Of a stretch of 64,000 bases of DNA, positions 39,988-49,053 are shown piece after piece. The DNA comes from Algoriphagus sp. PAP.12. GTDB taxonomy: Bacteria > Bacteroidota > Bacteroidia > Cytophagales > Cyclobacteriaceae. Where the stretch lies: contig NZ_JAPPSQ010000007.1 of the NCBI RefSeq assembly GCF_026652115.1, positions 124,001-188,000 on the forward strand, given 5' to 3'. Numbering within the stretch: the first letter of the stretch is position 1; every line of letters begins with the position of its first letter. Made by a program: the position numbers and the translations under genes. Below the pieces are notes generated by a model. The model ran no database searches. It was not told the DNA's origin and saw only the letters and a list, made by a program, of their open reading frames with translations.

Positions 39988-42801
39988 ATGCTACGTAAAA
40001 TTAGCGGAGCCTTGTTGGCATGCCTTTTTTTGGCTGTTGGCAGCTTATCCGCTCAGCAAAAGAGATCACTTACTCATGACGACTATGATGGGTGGGAAAG
40101 TTTAGGATCTAGCCAGATTACCAAAGATGGTAAATGGGTAGGCTATATGATTTCTCCTCAAGAAGGAGATGGGAGGTTGGAAATCCTTCCTTTCAAAGAT
40201 GTTTCCAAAAAATTTGTCATTCCTAGAGCTCAGTCATGGAGTTTTTCACCCGACGGAACATTTGCAGTTGGAAAAATCGAACCACAGGCTGACTCAGTGA
40301 GACTTTTGAAACTGAAAAAGACTAAAAAGGATGATATGCCTAAGGATAGCCTTTTTATCTATCAGATGTCGAATGGCAACTTGGAGAAAATGGCCAATGT
40401 GAAGTCTTTCTCTATTCCTCAAGAGGAGGGAAGCTGGATTGCTATTCAGTTTGAAAAAGAAAAACCGGCAAAAAAAGACCCTTCAGATTCTACAAATACT
40501 GAGAAGCCGAAGAAAACGGACGGAACTAATCTATTGGTTAGATCATTGGACGGGTCGAAATCTTATGAGTTTGAAAGAGTAAAAAGTTATGGCTTTTCCA
40601 AAAATGGAGACTTCCTTCAATACGTTTTGGCTGAGGAAGATACCTTGGATAACTCAGCTATTCAGCTTTTAAATCTAGCAACAGGAGAATCCAGTCTTTT
40701 GCATGAAGGGAATACCAGTTATGAAAGAGTTTCTTTCAGTCCAGAATCAAAATACTTGGCCTTCATCAGTACCAATGATTCGGCCAAAGCAGAAAAGCCA
40801 TATTATGAGGTTTTCTTGACTACAACCGCTTCTCCCGATGTGAATGTTTTGATAGGAAATGAAACTCCAGGTTTATTGGAAGATAGCAGGATTAGCTCGG
40901 ATGCCTCAATTCGCTTTTCTGAAGACGAATCAAGAATGTTTTTCGGAGTAATGGATGATTATGTGGATTATGCGTACGAATCTGACACGACTATTTTGGA
41001 TGAAGATAGAGTGAGTCTGGATATCTGGGGATGGCAGGATGCTGAAATCCAACCGATGCAGTTGAGAAATAAGTCACGTGAGCAAAAAAGGACTTATACT
41101 GCTACAATTGACCTGAACAATAAGCAGATCGCTCAATTAGAAGATCGCGAAGTAAACAATGTGATTTTGGAAAGTAAAATCGAAAAGGATTTTGCCATTG
41201 CTTGGACAGATGCACCTTATAGAAGAAACTACAGCTGGGATATTCAAATCGGAAGAGATTTGTATGCGGTTGACTTTGAAACAGGAGATAGAACTTTGAT
41301 TGAAGAGAATATCTCTGGATATCCAAGTCTTTCTCCAGAGGGGAAATACGTTTCTTGGTATTCAGGGCGAGACAGCTCCTGGGTCGCTTACGATTTGGAA
41401 GCTAAAAAGCATATCGATTTGACAGAAGGAATTCAGGATGTCGTTTTTTATGATGAATTGCATGACTCTCCATCTCTTCCGGGCTCTTATGGATCAGCAG
41501 GATGGTTGGCTGATGATGCGGCTTTACTTATTTATGATCGATTTGATATTTGGAAAATAGATCCAAAAAATCCTTCGGCTGCCGTAAATATCACAGCAGG
41601 TGAAGGCAGAAAGCAGATGATTCAATTTAGAAGACAGGATTTGGACCGGGAAGAAAGAAGTATTGATCCAAAAGCAGCTTTATATTTGACCGCTTTCAAT
41701 GAGGTGAGTAAAGAGTCTGGAATGTTTGGGGGTAAAATCAATGGAGGGACACCAACAAAAATCATGATGACCCCGCATAGATATTATGGCTTGACCAAAG
41801 CAGAAGATTCCGATGAGATCATGATCCGTAGAAGTACCTACCAAGAAAACCCAGACTTGTATTTGGGAGATCTTTCCTTTAAAAGTCTCAAAAAGGCATC
41901 TGATCTGAACCCTCAACAGGAAGGAATTAAATGGGGTTCTGTAGAATTGGTTGATTATTTGGCAAATGACGGCACTCCTCTTCAAGGTTTGTTGTTCAAG
42001 CCAGAATATTTTGATGAGAATAAAAAGTACCCAATGATGGTGTATTTCTATGAAAGAAACAGTGATGGGCTTTACAGTTACAGAACTCCTGCGCCTTCAG
42101 CATCTACTATTAATATCCCATATTTTGTAAGTAATGATTATGTGGTGTTTGTTCCGGATATTAAATATGAATTAGGTCTTCCGGGACCTTCAGCATATGA
42201 TTGTATCATTCCTGGTGTCCAATCAGTAGTAGCAAAAGGATTTGTCGATAAAGAAAATATGGCAATCCAAGGTCAAAGCTGGGGAGGTTATCAGGTTGCA
42301 TATTTGATTACACAAACGGATATGTTTAAAGCTGCTGGTGCAGGTGCACCAGTGGTGAACATGACTTCTGCTTATGGTGGAATCAGATGGGGGACTGGGA
42401 TGAGCCGTATGTTCCAATACGAACAAACTCAATCAAGAATCGGAGGAACCATTTGGCAAAAGCCTCTTTATTATATTGAGAATTCTCCTCTATTCTTTAT
42501 GGACCGCGTGAATACTCCGGTTTTGATTATGCATAATGACGAAGATGGAGCAGTTCCGTGGTACCAAGGCATTGAGATGTTTATGGCTTTGAAGAGATTG
42601 AATCAGCCTGCTTGGTTGCTTCAGTACAATGGGGAAGATCATAACCTTCGCCAAAGAAAAAACAGAAAAGATCTTTCTGTAAGATTGAGTCAGTTCTTTG
42701 ATCACTATTTGAAAGGGGCTCCTGCTCCACTTTGGATGACAGAAGGTCTTCCTGCAGTGGAAAAGGGAAGGACTTTGAAATATGAATTGAATGATAATTA
42801 A
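39988..42801 (+). CDS. S9-family prolyl oligopeptidase-like peptidase, exported
   Basis: 937 residues. Signal peptide ALLACLFLAVGSLSAQ. The N-terminal two thirds contain beta-propeller-like repeats (SFSPDGTFAVGKIE, SFSPESKYLAFIST, PSLSPEGKYVSWYSG). The C-terminal alpha/beta hydrolase has the catalytic Ser in IQGQSWGGYQVAYLITQ (about 764), the Asp in LIMHNDEDGAVPWYQG and the His in YNGEDHNLRQR. This fits the DPP-IV/acylaminoacyl-peptidase side of S9. Probable role is breakdown of peptides in the periplasm or outside. It is preceded after 12 bases by the M14 peptidase gene and closed by a strong terminator, so the two form a peptidase operon. Confidence 0.93.
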   Translation: MLRKISGALLACLFLAVGSLSAQQKRSLTHDDYDGWESLGSSQITKDGKWVGYMISPQEGDGRLEILPFKDVSKKFVIPRAQSWSFSPDGTFAVGKIEPQADSVRLLKLKKTKKDDMPKDSLFIYQMSNGNLEKMANVKSFSIPQEEGSWIAIQFEKEKPAKKDPSDSTNTEKPKKTDGTNLLVRSLDGSKSYEFERVKSYGFSKNGDFLQYVLAEEDTLDNSAIQLLNLATGESSLLHEGNTSYERVSFSPESKYLAFISTNDSAKAEKPYYEVFLTTTASPDVNVLIGNETPGLLEDSRISSDASIRFSEDESRMFFGVMDDYVDYAYESDTTILDEDRVSLDIWGWQDAEIQPMQLRNKSREQKRTYTATIDLNNKQIAQLEDREVNNVILESKIEKDFAIAWTDAPYRRNYSWDIQIGRDLYAVDFETGDRTLIEENISGYPSLSPEGKYVSWYSGRDSSWVAYDLEAKKHIDLTEGIQDVVFYDELHDSPSLPGSYGSAGWLADDAALLIYDRFDIWKIDPKNPSAAVNITAGEGRKQMIQFRRQDLDREERSIDPKAALYLTAFNEVSKESGMFGGKINGGTPTKIMMTPHRYYGLTKAEDSDEIMIRRSTYQENPDLYLGDLSFKSLKKASDLNPQQEGIKWGSVELVDYLANDGTPLQGLLFKPEYFDENKKYPMMVYFYERNSDGLYSYRTPAPSASTINIPYFVSNDYVVFVPDIKYELGLPGPSAYDCIIPGVQSVVAKGFVDKENMAIQGQSWGGYQVAYLITQTDMFKAAGAGAPVVNMTSAYGGIRWGTGMSRMFQYEQTQSRIGGTIWQKPLYYIENSPLFFMDRVNTPVLIMHNDEDGAVPWYQGIEMFMALKRLNQPAWLLQYNGEDHNLRQRKNRKDLSVRLSQFFDHYLKGAPAPLWMTEGLPAVEKGRTLKYELNDN

Positions 42802-42806
42802 TATGA

Positions 42807-42836
42807 AATCCCCGGCTTTGTCGGGGATTTTTTTTA
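42807..42836 (+). terminator. Intrinsic terminator of the peptidase operon
   Basis: Stem AATCCCCG (42807-42814) / CGGGGATT (42822-42829) followed by a T-run to 42835. Confidence 0.93.
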
Positions 42837-43217
42837 ACCGAAATCCTGAATTTTTGAAATCTTGTTTTCCTTGAACTCAAAGATGGATTTTCCTTCAAAT
42901 TCTAATTTTTCACCTTTTTTAGGTCCATTTGGAATGTCGATAGCCAAAATCGCATGATAGGAAATTGTAACTTCAGAATTACTTTTTTGATGAGTGAGAT
43001 TCAATATGGATTGATTTCTTTCTGTAAAATATCCCAATCCTTCCAAGGCCTGATTTTTAAATGCTTTTTTGCCTACCAAAAAGTGAGTTCTTTCATCTCC
43101 GGTGTAATTTTCAAAGATCAATTCGGAATGAAGAGGGCTGAGCATTTTCTCTACATTCTTAGTGTTGTATGCAGAGATATATTCTTTAATAAGTGCTTCT
43201 TTTTCTTCGTTTTTCAT
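42834..43217 (-). CDS. NTF2-like (SnoaL-type) protein
   Basis: 127 residues with the cone-shaped NTF2-like pattern: N-terminal helix LIKEYISAYNTKNVEKMLSPL, then HSELIFENYTG, helix FKNQALEGLGYFTERNQSIL and three strands (SNSEVTISYHAILAIDI, KLEFEGKSIFEFKENKISKI) ending in IQDFG. No catalytic set is recognised; members range from isomerases to simple binding proteins. It lies downstream of thyA on the same strand, but a terminator hairpin separates them, and the reading frame ends within the T-run of the convergent peptidase terminator. Confidence 0.85.
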   Translation of the reverse strand: MKNEEKEALIKEYISAYNTKNVEKMLSPLHSELIFENYTGDERTHFLVGKKAFKNQALEGLGYFTERNQSILNLTHQKSNSEVTISYHAILAIDIPNGPKKGEKLEFEGKSIFEFKENKISKIQDFG

Positions 43218-43225
43218 AGGCGGAG

Positions 43226-43259
43226 AATAAAAAAAGCTGAATCAAATTTGATCCAGCTT
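43226..43259 (-). terminator. Intrinsic terminator of thyA
   Basis: Stem AAGCTG-ATCAAA (43234-43246, one unpaired base) / TTTGAT-CAGCTT (43247-43259), followed on the minus strand by a U-run (A-run 43229-43235). It ends 9 bases before the start codon of the NTF2-like gene. Confidence 0.8.
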
Positions 43260-43266
43260 AACAATT

Positions 43267-44061
43267 TTAGACTGCAACAGGAGCCTTGATATGTGGGTGC
43301 GGATCATAATTGATCAATTCAAAATCCTCGTATTTGAAATCAAAGATGTCTTTTACTTCTGGATTGATTTTCATGGTTGGAAGCGGTCTGAAATCACGGC
43401 TTAATTGCAATTCAGCTTGCTCCAGGTGATTCAAATAAAGATGAGCATCTCCAAACGTGTGAACGAATTCGCCTGGTTCCAAATCACAAACTTGAGCAAT
43501 CATCATGGTAAATAGTGCGTAAGATGCGATGTTAAAGGGAACTCCTAAGAATACATCTGCACTTCTTTGATATAGCTGACAAGAAAGTTTGCCATCAGCT
43601 ACATAGAATTGGAAAAGTGTATGACAAGGAGGTAGAGCCATGTTGTCTACATCAGCAACATTCCAAGCACTCACGATATGTCTTCTGCTATCAGGTTTGG
43701 TTTTGATTTGATGAATCAGATTTTTGATTTGGTCGATTTCGCCACCTTTTCCATCAGGCCAATGTCTCCATTGATACCCATAAACGGGACCTAAATCCCC
43801 GTTTTCATCAGCCCACTCATCCCAGATAGAAACCTTGTTGTTTTTGAGATAGGTGATATTGCTGTCACCTTTCAAAAACCATAGTAATTCGATAATGATA
43901 CTTCTCAAATGAAGTTTCTTCGTAGTTACCACAGGAAAACCTTCAGAAAGATCAAAACGCATCTGATGTCCAAAAATGCTGATGGTACCCGTTCCCGTCC
44001 TATCGGATTTCTTGGTTCCTTCACTCAAAATTTTCTTCATCAAATCGTGGTACTGCTGCAT
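43267..44061 (-). CDS. thyA: Thymidylate synthase
   Basis: Methylates dUMP to dTMP with methylenetetrahydrofolate. 264 residues, the E. coli ThyA size. Seen: [20 protein letters not shown] (about 19-38), [60 protein letters not shown], catalytic Cys in [20 protein letters not shown] (about 147), [36 protein letters not shown] and the final [13 protein letters not shown]. Canonical in all motifs. No folA is visible alongside. Confidence 0.98.
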   Translation of the reverse strand: MQQYHDLMKKILSEGTKKSDRTGTGTISIFGHQMRFDLSEGFPVVTTKKLHLRSIIIELLWFLKGDSNITYLKNNKVSIWDEWADENGDLGPVYGYQWRHWPDGKGGEIDQIKNLIHQIKTKPDSRRHIVSAWNVADVDNMALPPCHTLFQFYVADGKLSCQLYQRSADVFLGVPFNIASYALFTMMIAQVCDLEPGEFVHTFGDAHLYLNHLEQAELQLSRDFRPLPTMKINPEVKDIFDFKYEDFELINYDPHPHIKAPVAV

Positions 44062-44184
44062 TTTTTTCGGGTTTTAAAGATCTTGGCAAGATACTAGGTT
44101 CCATGAAAAATCGGAACTTGAAAAAAAGAAACTCAGCGATAAGAATTTTAAATCTTTGACAAATCTTGTCAATTATTAAATCGC

Positions 44185-45237
44185 CTATTCTGATTCAGGT
44201 GAAGAGTTTTCTAACTGAAACGTCGCAGATACTGGATAATGATCTGAATAGTCTACCTCTCGATGAGTTTTGAAATCAACAGCTTTTAAGCTTGGAGAAG
44301 TGAAAATGTGGTCGATTCTTAAGAAGAAAAGAATCTTGTTATACGTAAAACCAAATCCCCTTCCAGCAGTTTCAAAAGCGTTTGTCAACGTTTTGCTCAA
44401 CCTGAAATAGGTGTTGGAGTAAGGGATTTCGTTGAAATCACCCATGACGATAACTGGGTGAGGACTGTTGGCAATATGTTCTTCTAATACTTTTAATTGT
44501 TTGCTTCTTTCAAGGCTACCTCGGTGGAGTTTCCCGAGAGTTTGCCTATATTTTTCCTTTACACCGTCAATATTGTCAAGAGATTCTGAGTCGATTTTCA
44601 TGGATTCAAGGTGACAGTTATAAATTCGGACCGTATCAGAATTGTGTTTGATATCTGCGAAAATGGCTCCATTTGTATGTTGTGTTTCAAAAACTTTCCC
44701 ATCATTGACTATTGGGTAACGTGAAAAAATCGCCAAGCCATAAGAGCGAGTTTTAGGCTTGCCTTCAATGATTTGATAGGAAACTTCTAATCCAGAATCT
44801 TCGCCCAATAACTTAACTGCATTTCTTGATGGCGTTGTAAAGTCCTGATAAAACTCCTGAAAGACTTTTACATCTGCAGGGTGATCTTGAAGCCAAGTGA
44901 AAATATTTGGATCAAACTTTCCTCCATTTCTTCCTTTATAATTAAAGAGGTGAGCATTATAGGTTAGGACTTTAAGTCCTTCGGGGTTTTCTGCTTTTGG
45001 GTTAAGTTGAAAAGTGATTTCTGCAAATCGATATCCAATGAGTAACGTCGCCAAAGGAACAAAAGCAAGTCTTCTCCAAGATAAAGTAAGGATTACAAAA
45101 AGGGAAAAATTGATCATCCAAGCAACTGGGATCAGAAATGGTAAAAGTCCAATGTATGGAAAGTCCTCAGGAGAAATAAAAACACTACCAAAAACTAATA
45201 GCGTACATATAAATAGGAGCCAGGTAAGAAATCTCAT
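44185..45237 (-). CDS. Membrane-anchored endonuclease/exonuclease/phosphatase-family protein
   Basis: 350 residues. Three membrane segments at the N-terminus (about 1-75) are followed by the EEP-fold domain: LKVLTYNAHLFN (first metal-ligand Asn), VKVFQEFYQDF (Glu ligand), IYNCHLESMKI (His), VIVMGDFNEIPYSNTYF (Asp/Asn pair), LRIDHIFTSPSLKA and the catalytic HREVDYSDHYPVSATF. All active-site residues are present. Membrane-anchored members in Bacteroidota are of unknown substrate, with the domain on the outer side of the inner membrane by inference. No operon partners are close: a gap of 123 bases separates it from thyA downstream, and 213 bases lie upstream. Confidence 0.9.
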   Translation of the reverse strand: MRFLTWLLFICTLLVFGSVFISPEDFPYIGLLPFLIPVAWMINFSLFVILTLSWRRLAFVPLATLLIGYRFAEITFQLNPKAENPEGLKVLTYNAHLFNYKGRNGGKFDPNIFTWLQDHPADVKVFQEFYQDFTTPSRNAVKLLGEDSGLEVSYQIIEGKPKTRSYGLAIFSRYPIVNDGKVFETQHTNGAIFADIKHNSDTVRIYNCHLESMKIDSESLDNIDGVKEKYRQTLGKLHRGSLERSKQLKVLEEHIANSPHPVIVMGDFNEIPYSNTYFRLSKTLTNAFETAGRGFGFTYNKILFFLRIDHIFTSPSLKAVDFKTHREVDYSDHYPVSATFQLENSSPESE

Positions 45238-45450
45238 GTAACAGATTCCAGATTATTGAAATAGTTTGGTTTAATTTAATTGTTAATCTAACCCTTAAAC
45301 GGATTCTTTCCGTAAAGAAGCAAAAGAGAGGCTAAAAAATGAAACTGATTAAAAAAATGTCATTTCATGAATTAATAATTCATTTACCGATAGGCAGGAA
45401 TTTTGCATTCGATATTTTATCCTTTTATTTCAGTATTAAATTGAAACAAT

Positions 45451-46023
45451 ATGAATAACCGCTACACAATTTGGGTTTTTGTAATTTTTGGAGCAATGCT
45501 CATTTCTTGCTCTTCTAAAACTTCTAAGGAGGCAACTGGCGAAATGGAAACTTTGGAAAGTACTGAAGAGTCTTCTGAAGAATCTAGACCTAGCCCATTG
45601 GAAGTCAAAACTGGTCAAATTTCAGGTAAGGATTTTCGAGTTCAATATGGCTCTCCAGCTGTTAAGGGAAGAGAATTGTGGGGTGATTTAGTTCCCTATA
45701 ATGTTGTGTGGAGAACAGGTGCAAACGAAGCTACTTACGTGGATTTATCCTCTGATATGACAATTGAAGGAAAAACTTTGGCAGCTGGAAAATATTCATT
45801 GTTTACCATCCCTAAGGAAAATGGAAAGTGGACTGTGATCTTCAATTCAGAATGGGATTTGGAACATGGACATTTTCAATATGATGAGAAAAATGATGTT
45901 TTGAGAGTTGAAGTTAGCCCAGAATGGGTTGCGGAAGCTCAGGAAAGGTTGTCAATAGATATTGAGTCTCCTGGCTTGGTGATTCGATGGGAAAAATTGA
46001 AACTCCCAATTACGATTAATTAG
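45451..46023 (+). CDS. DUF2911 lipoprotein
   Basis: 190 residues. Lipoprotein signal FVIFGAMLISC, then a Ser/Glu/Thr-rich linker (about 23-48). The DUF2911 domain shows VQYGSPAVKGRELWGDLVPY, VWRTGANEATYVDLSSDMTI, GKTLAAGKYSLFTIPKENGK and WTVIFNSEWDLEHGHFQYD, ending in IRWEKLKLPITI. DUF2911 proteins are envelope proteins of unknown function, common in Bacteroidota and often paired with exported hydrolases. Here the next gene on the strand is a penicillin acylase-type hydrolase, but a terminator lies between. Confidence 0.92.
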   Translation: MNNRYTIWVFVIFGAMLISCSSKTSKEATGEMETLESTEESSEESRPSPLEVKTGQISGKDFRVQYGSPAVKGRELWGDLVPYNVVWRTGANEATYVDLSSDMTIEGKTLAAGKYSLFTIPKENGKWTVIFNSEWDLEHGHFQYDEKNDVLRVEVSPEWVAEAQERLSIDIESPGLVIRWEKLKLPITIN

Positions 46024-46040
46024 AGTTTTTAAAAATATAG

Positions 46041-46074
46041 AGCCCTGAAAATTCAGTTTTTGGGGCTTTTTTTT
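46041..46074 (+). terminator. Intrinsic terminator after the DUF2911 gene
   Basis: AGCCC (46041-46045) pairs with GGGCT (46063-46067), with inner CTGAA/TTCAG pairing possible, followed by an eight-base T-run. Confidence 0.85.
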
Positions 46075-46153
46075 GTTCAATTTGAAAGGTTCGCTGATTT
46101 TAGAATATAGAATCTTTAGCTAAATTCGCTTCCGCCCAAAGACCCTGTTATTT

Positions 46154-48577
46154 ATGAAATATTTAGGTTTCATTTTTGTTTTTTTACTGACAATAGCCAT
46201 TGGATATTTAGGGTCCATTCCCTTAGGTCCTGCTCCTCCAATTGTACCCTTGCTGGACCCCAATCATGGGTTTTGGCAGCAAACCAAGAGTGAAGACGAA
46301 TTGGCTGAAGAAGAAGTCTCATTGGAAAATTTACTGAATCCAGTCAAAGTTTCTTATGATGAAAATTTGATTCCACATGTTTTCGCTAAAAATGAGGAAG
46401 ATCTTTATAGGGTTCAAGGATATGTAACTGCGCAACATCGACTTTGGCAAATGGAATTCCAAACGATGGCCGCTGCTGGTCGTATTTCTGAGATTGTTGG
46501 TCCAATCGCCTTGGAATTGGATAGAATGACCAGAAGAAAAGGCTTGGGTTATGGAGCCGAATTGGGGTTGAAATTTTTGGAAGAAAATGATCAGGAAACG
46601 CTAAGGTTTCTTGAAGCATATGCAGACGGCGTCAATCAATACATTGATCAATTAACAGAGGCGAGGGTTCCAGTGGAATATAAAATACTGAACTACAGAC
46701 CAGAGCATTGGTCCGCTTATAAGTCTATACTTCTTTTGAAGTACATGTCAGATATGTTGGTAGGAGACAAGGACTTGGAGTTTTCCAATTTGAGAAAGAT
46801 CCTAGGAGAAGAACTTTTGAATAAGCTTTTTCCTGATTTTCCTTTAGATAATGATCCAATAATTGAAGCAGAACATGTTTGGGATTTTCAACCAATTCCG
46901 ATTTCAAAGCCAGATAGTATCAATTTTCCGAATGATGAATTAGTGATTGATCCTTTGCCTCAACCTGAGGAAGGAACAGGATCCAATAACTGGGCTGTAT
47001 CTGGCTCCAAAACCAAAAATGGCTACCCAATCCTTGCCAATGATCCCCATTTGAGCCTTAATCTTCCTTCTTTGTGGTTCAGTATGCAGTTAAGTACCCC
47101 CGAATATTCAGTAAAAGGTGCCACTTTGCCTGGAGCATTGGGGGTTATTTCTGGCTTCAATGAAAATATAGCTTGGGGAGTCACGAATGCCACTAAAGAT
47201 GCCAGAGATTGGTATAAAATCACCTTCCGGGATAAAAGTCGGTCTACTTATAGATATGGAGATGAGTGGCGAAAGACTGAATTTAGAGTGGAAGAAATCA
47301 AAGTAAAAGGTGAGAAAACCTATTTGGATACGGTGGTCTATACCCATTATGGACCTGTGGTTTATGATCGGACCTTTAGAGGGGAAAGGCAGGATGCAAA
47401 TTTTGCCTTAAAATGGACTGTTCATGAAGGATCTAATGAGCAACGCACATTCCTGATGCTCAATAGGTCCAAAAATCATGAAGATTACAACGCGGCCTTG
47501 GATAACTTCACTGCTCCTGCTCAAAACTTTGCATTTGCTTCAAAATCAGGAGATGTAGCAATGAGAGTCCAAGGGAAATTTGCTTTGAAATGGCCAGAAC
47601 AGGGTAAATTTTTTATGGATGGAGCGGATCCAAGAATGGAATGGCAGCAGTATATTCCCAATGATCAGAATCCGAGTACCCTGAATCCGGAACGAGGCTT
47701 TGTTTCTTCTGCCAATCAACATCCGGTAGCTCAATCCTATCCTTATTATGTTTTTGACAATAGTTATGAACATTATCGAAATAGAAGATTAAATAATAGG
47801 TTAAGGGAAATGAATAATATCACGGTAGAAGATATGAAAGCCCTTCAGTTTGATGATTATTATCTGCATGCGGCAGAAGCATTACCTGTTATGGTTAGCT
47901 TGCTTGGAGAGCCATCTGGTTTGAGTGAAAAAGCTTCCCAGTTTTTGAAAGAGGTCAAAGGATGGGATTTGTATGCTGATCCTAATCAAAAAGGGCCAAC
48001 CATTTTTTATCTGTGGTGGAATGAAACCTATAATCAAATTTGGTCTGATTTAAGTAATTTGAATGTGTCGGTGGTAAGACCTAATAACTATCAAACTACC
48101 CTTTTGATGAAAACCGAGCCAGAAAGTACAGTTTTTGACTTGAAAAATACACCTACTAAGGAGGTCGCGAAAGATCATGTGAAAAAGGGCTTTGAATTGA
48201 TGGTGTCTAAATTGGAGAGTTGGGTGAATGAAGAGGGTGATTATTCCTGGGCAAATTATAAGAAAACCACAATTCAGCATTTGGTACCGCAGTTTACAGC
48301 ATTTTCTGTTGTGAATGTGTATACTGGAGGGGGTAGAGGGATGTTAAATGCTACCAGTGAAAGACATGGCGCTAGCTGGAGAATGGTTGTTGAGCTAGGA
48401 GATGAAATCAAAGCTTTTGGAATATACCCCGGAGGTCAATCAGGAAATCCGGGAAGTAAGTTTTACTCCAATTTTATTCCAAAATGGGCCAATGGAGAAT
48501 ATTTGGATTTTGGTTTGAGAAATGAAAATCAAGAATCGACTTTGTTATTTGAAACTACTTTTACCCCAGTAAAATGA
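46154..48577 (+). CDS. Penicillin acylase-family Ntn hydrolase
   Basis: 807 residues. An N-terminal membrane segment or signal (YLGFIFVFLLTIAIGYLGS), an alpha chain region (IPHVFAKNEEDLYRVQGYVT, AQHRLWQMEFQTMAAAGRIS), the linker, then the autocleavage site GTGSNNWAVSGSKT where Ser 277 becomes the N-terminal nucleophile of the beta chain. Following are LANDPHLSLNLPSLW and GVISGFNENIAWGVTNATKD, typical of the family. Members split amide bonds of penicillins, acyl-homoserine lactones or other N-acyl compounds; the substrate is not predictable. The protein is probably periplasmic. The stop overlaps the next start (ATGA). Confidence 0.93.
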   Translation: MKYLGFIFVFLLTIAIGYLGSIPLGPAPPIVPLLDPNHGFWQQTKSEDELAEEEVSLENLLNPVKVSYDENLIPHVFAKNEEDLYRVQGYVTAQHRLWQMEFQTMAAAGRISEIVGPIALELDRMTRRKGLGYGAELGLKFLEENDQETLRFLEAYADGVNQYIDQLTEARVPVEYKILNYRPEHWSAYKSILLLKYMSDMLVGDKDLEFSNLRKILGEELLNKLFPDFPLDNDPIIEAEHVWDFQPIPISKPDSINFPNDELVIDPLPQPEEGTGSNNWAVSGSKTKNGYPILANDPHLSLNLPSLWFSMQLSTPEYSVKGATLPGALGVISGFNENIAWGVTNATKDARDWYKITFRDKSRSTYRYGDEWRKTEFRVEEIKVKGEKTYLDTVVYTHYGPVVYDRTFRGERQDANFALKWTVHEGSNEQRTFLMLNRSKNHEDYNAALDNFTAPAQNFAFASKSGDVAMRVQGKFALKWPEQGKFFMDGADPRMEWQQYIPNDQNPSTLNPERGFVSSANQHPVAQSYPYYVFDNSYEHYRNRRLNNRLREMNNITVEDMKALQFDDYYLHAAEALPVMVSLLGEPSGLSEKASQFLKEVKGWDLYADPNQKGPTIFYLWWNETYNQIWSDLSNLNVSVVRPNNYQTTLLMKTEPESTVFDLKNTPTKEVAKDHVKKGFELMVSKLESWVNEEGDYSWANYKKTTIQHLVPQFTAFSVVNVYTGGGRGMLNATSERHGASWRMVVELGDEIKAFGIYPGGQSGNPGSKFYSNFIPKWANGEYLDFGLRNENQESTLLFETTFTPVK

Positions 48578-48945
48578 AATTCTTTGGATATTTAGTTGTC
48601 ACAATTTTGGTGGTTGTATTTGTGAACCCTTTCATACCATATTGGGGAATTATGGTACTACTTTTTCTTTTTGCCTTAATTTTAAAGCCAGGGAACTCAG
48701 CGGCATTTTGGGGAGGAGGATTTGGGCTGGCTCTTTCTTGGATCGGTTTAAGTCTTTTTTTGACAATTGATTCAGGAAGTGATCTTCCAAATAAGATGGC
48801 CCAAATTTTAGGTGCTCCCTCCGGAACTGTATTGGTGGCTGTCACAGGAGTGATTGGTTTTCTTTTGGGGGCACTTTCTTCGCTCAGTGGCAATCTATTT
48901 AGAAATCTAGTAAAAAGAAGACCGACTGATATTTACCGTGGGTAG
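48574..48945 (+). CDS. Small integral membrane protein, unknown function
   Basis: 123 residues and four hydrophobic segments (YLVVTILVVVFVNPFIPY, GIMVLLFLFALIL, FWGGGFGLALSWIGLSLFLT, VLVAVTGVIGFLLGALSSL). Short basic end (NLVKRRPTDIYRG). No family recognised. The start overlaps the penicillin acylase stop by four bases, so the two are probably translated together, and the protein may accompany that enzyme. Confidence 0.85.
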   Translation: MKFFGYLVVTILVVVFVNPFIPYWGIMVLLFLFALILKPGNSAAFWGGGFGLALSWIGLSLFLTIDSGSDLPNKMAQILGAPSGTVLVAVTGVIGFLLGALSSLSGNLFRNLVKRRPTDIYRG

Positions 48946-49016
48946 GCTTTAAATTCAATTTTTAAGCCTAATTATCCTTAATTTCTAGGACTATTATTTT
49001 TTCCAGTTCTATCTAA

Positions 49017-49035
49017 TGAGTACCTTTGTTACTCA
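49017..49035 (+). promoter_or_regulatory. Promoter -7 box inside an inverted repeat, before the locus regulator
   Basis: TACCTTTG at 49021-49028 matches the TAnnTTTG consensus, with a T-rich stretch (TTTTTT) at about the -33 position. The inverted repeat TGAGTA (49017-49022) and TACTCA (49030-49035) surrounds this box, so a dimeric protein bound here would block the promoter. The gene at 49054 encodes a winged-helix protein, a candidate for self-control. Confidence 0.5.
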
Positions 49036-49053
49036 CTTATTCAGTGTTTTTTA

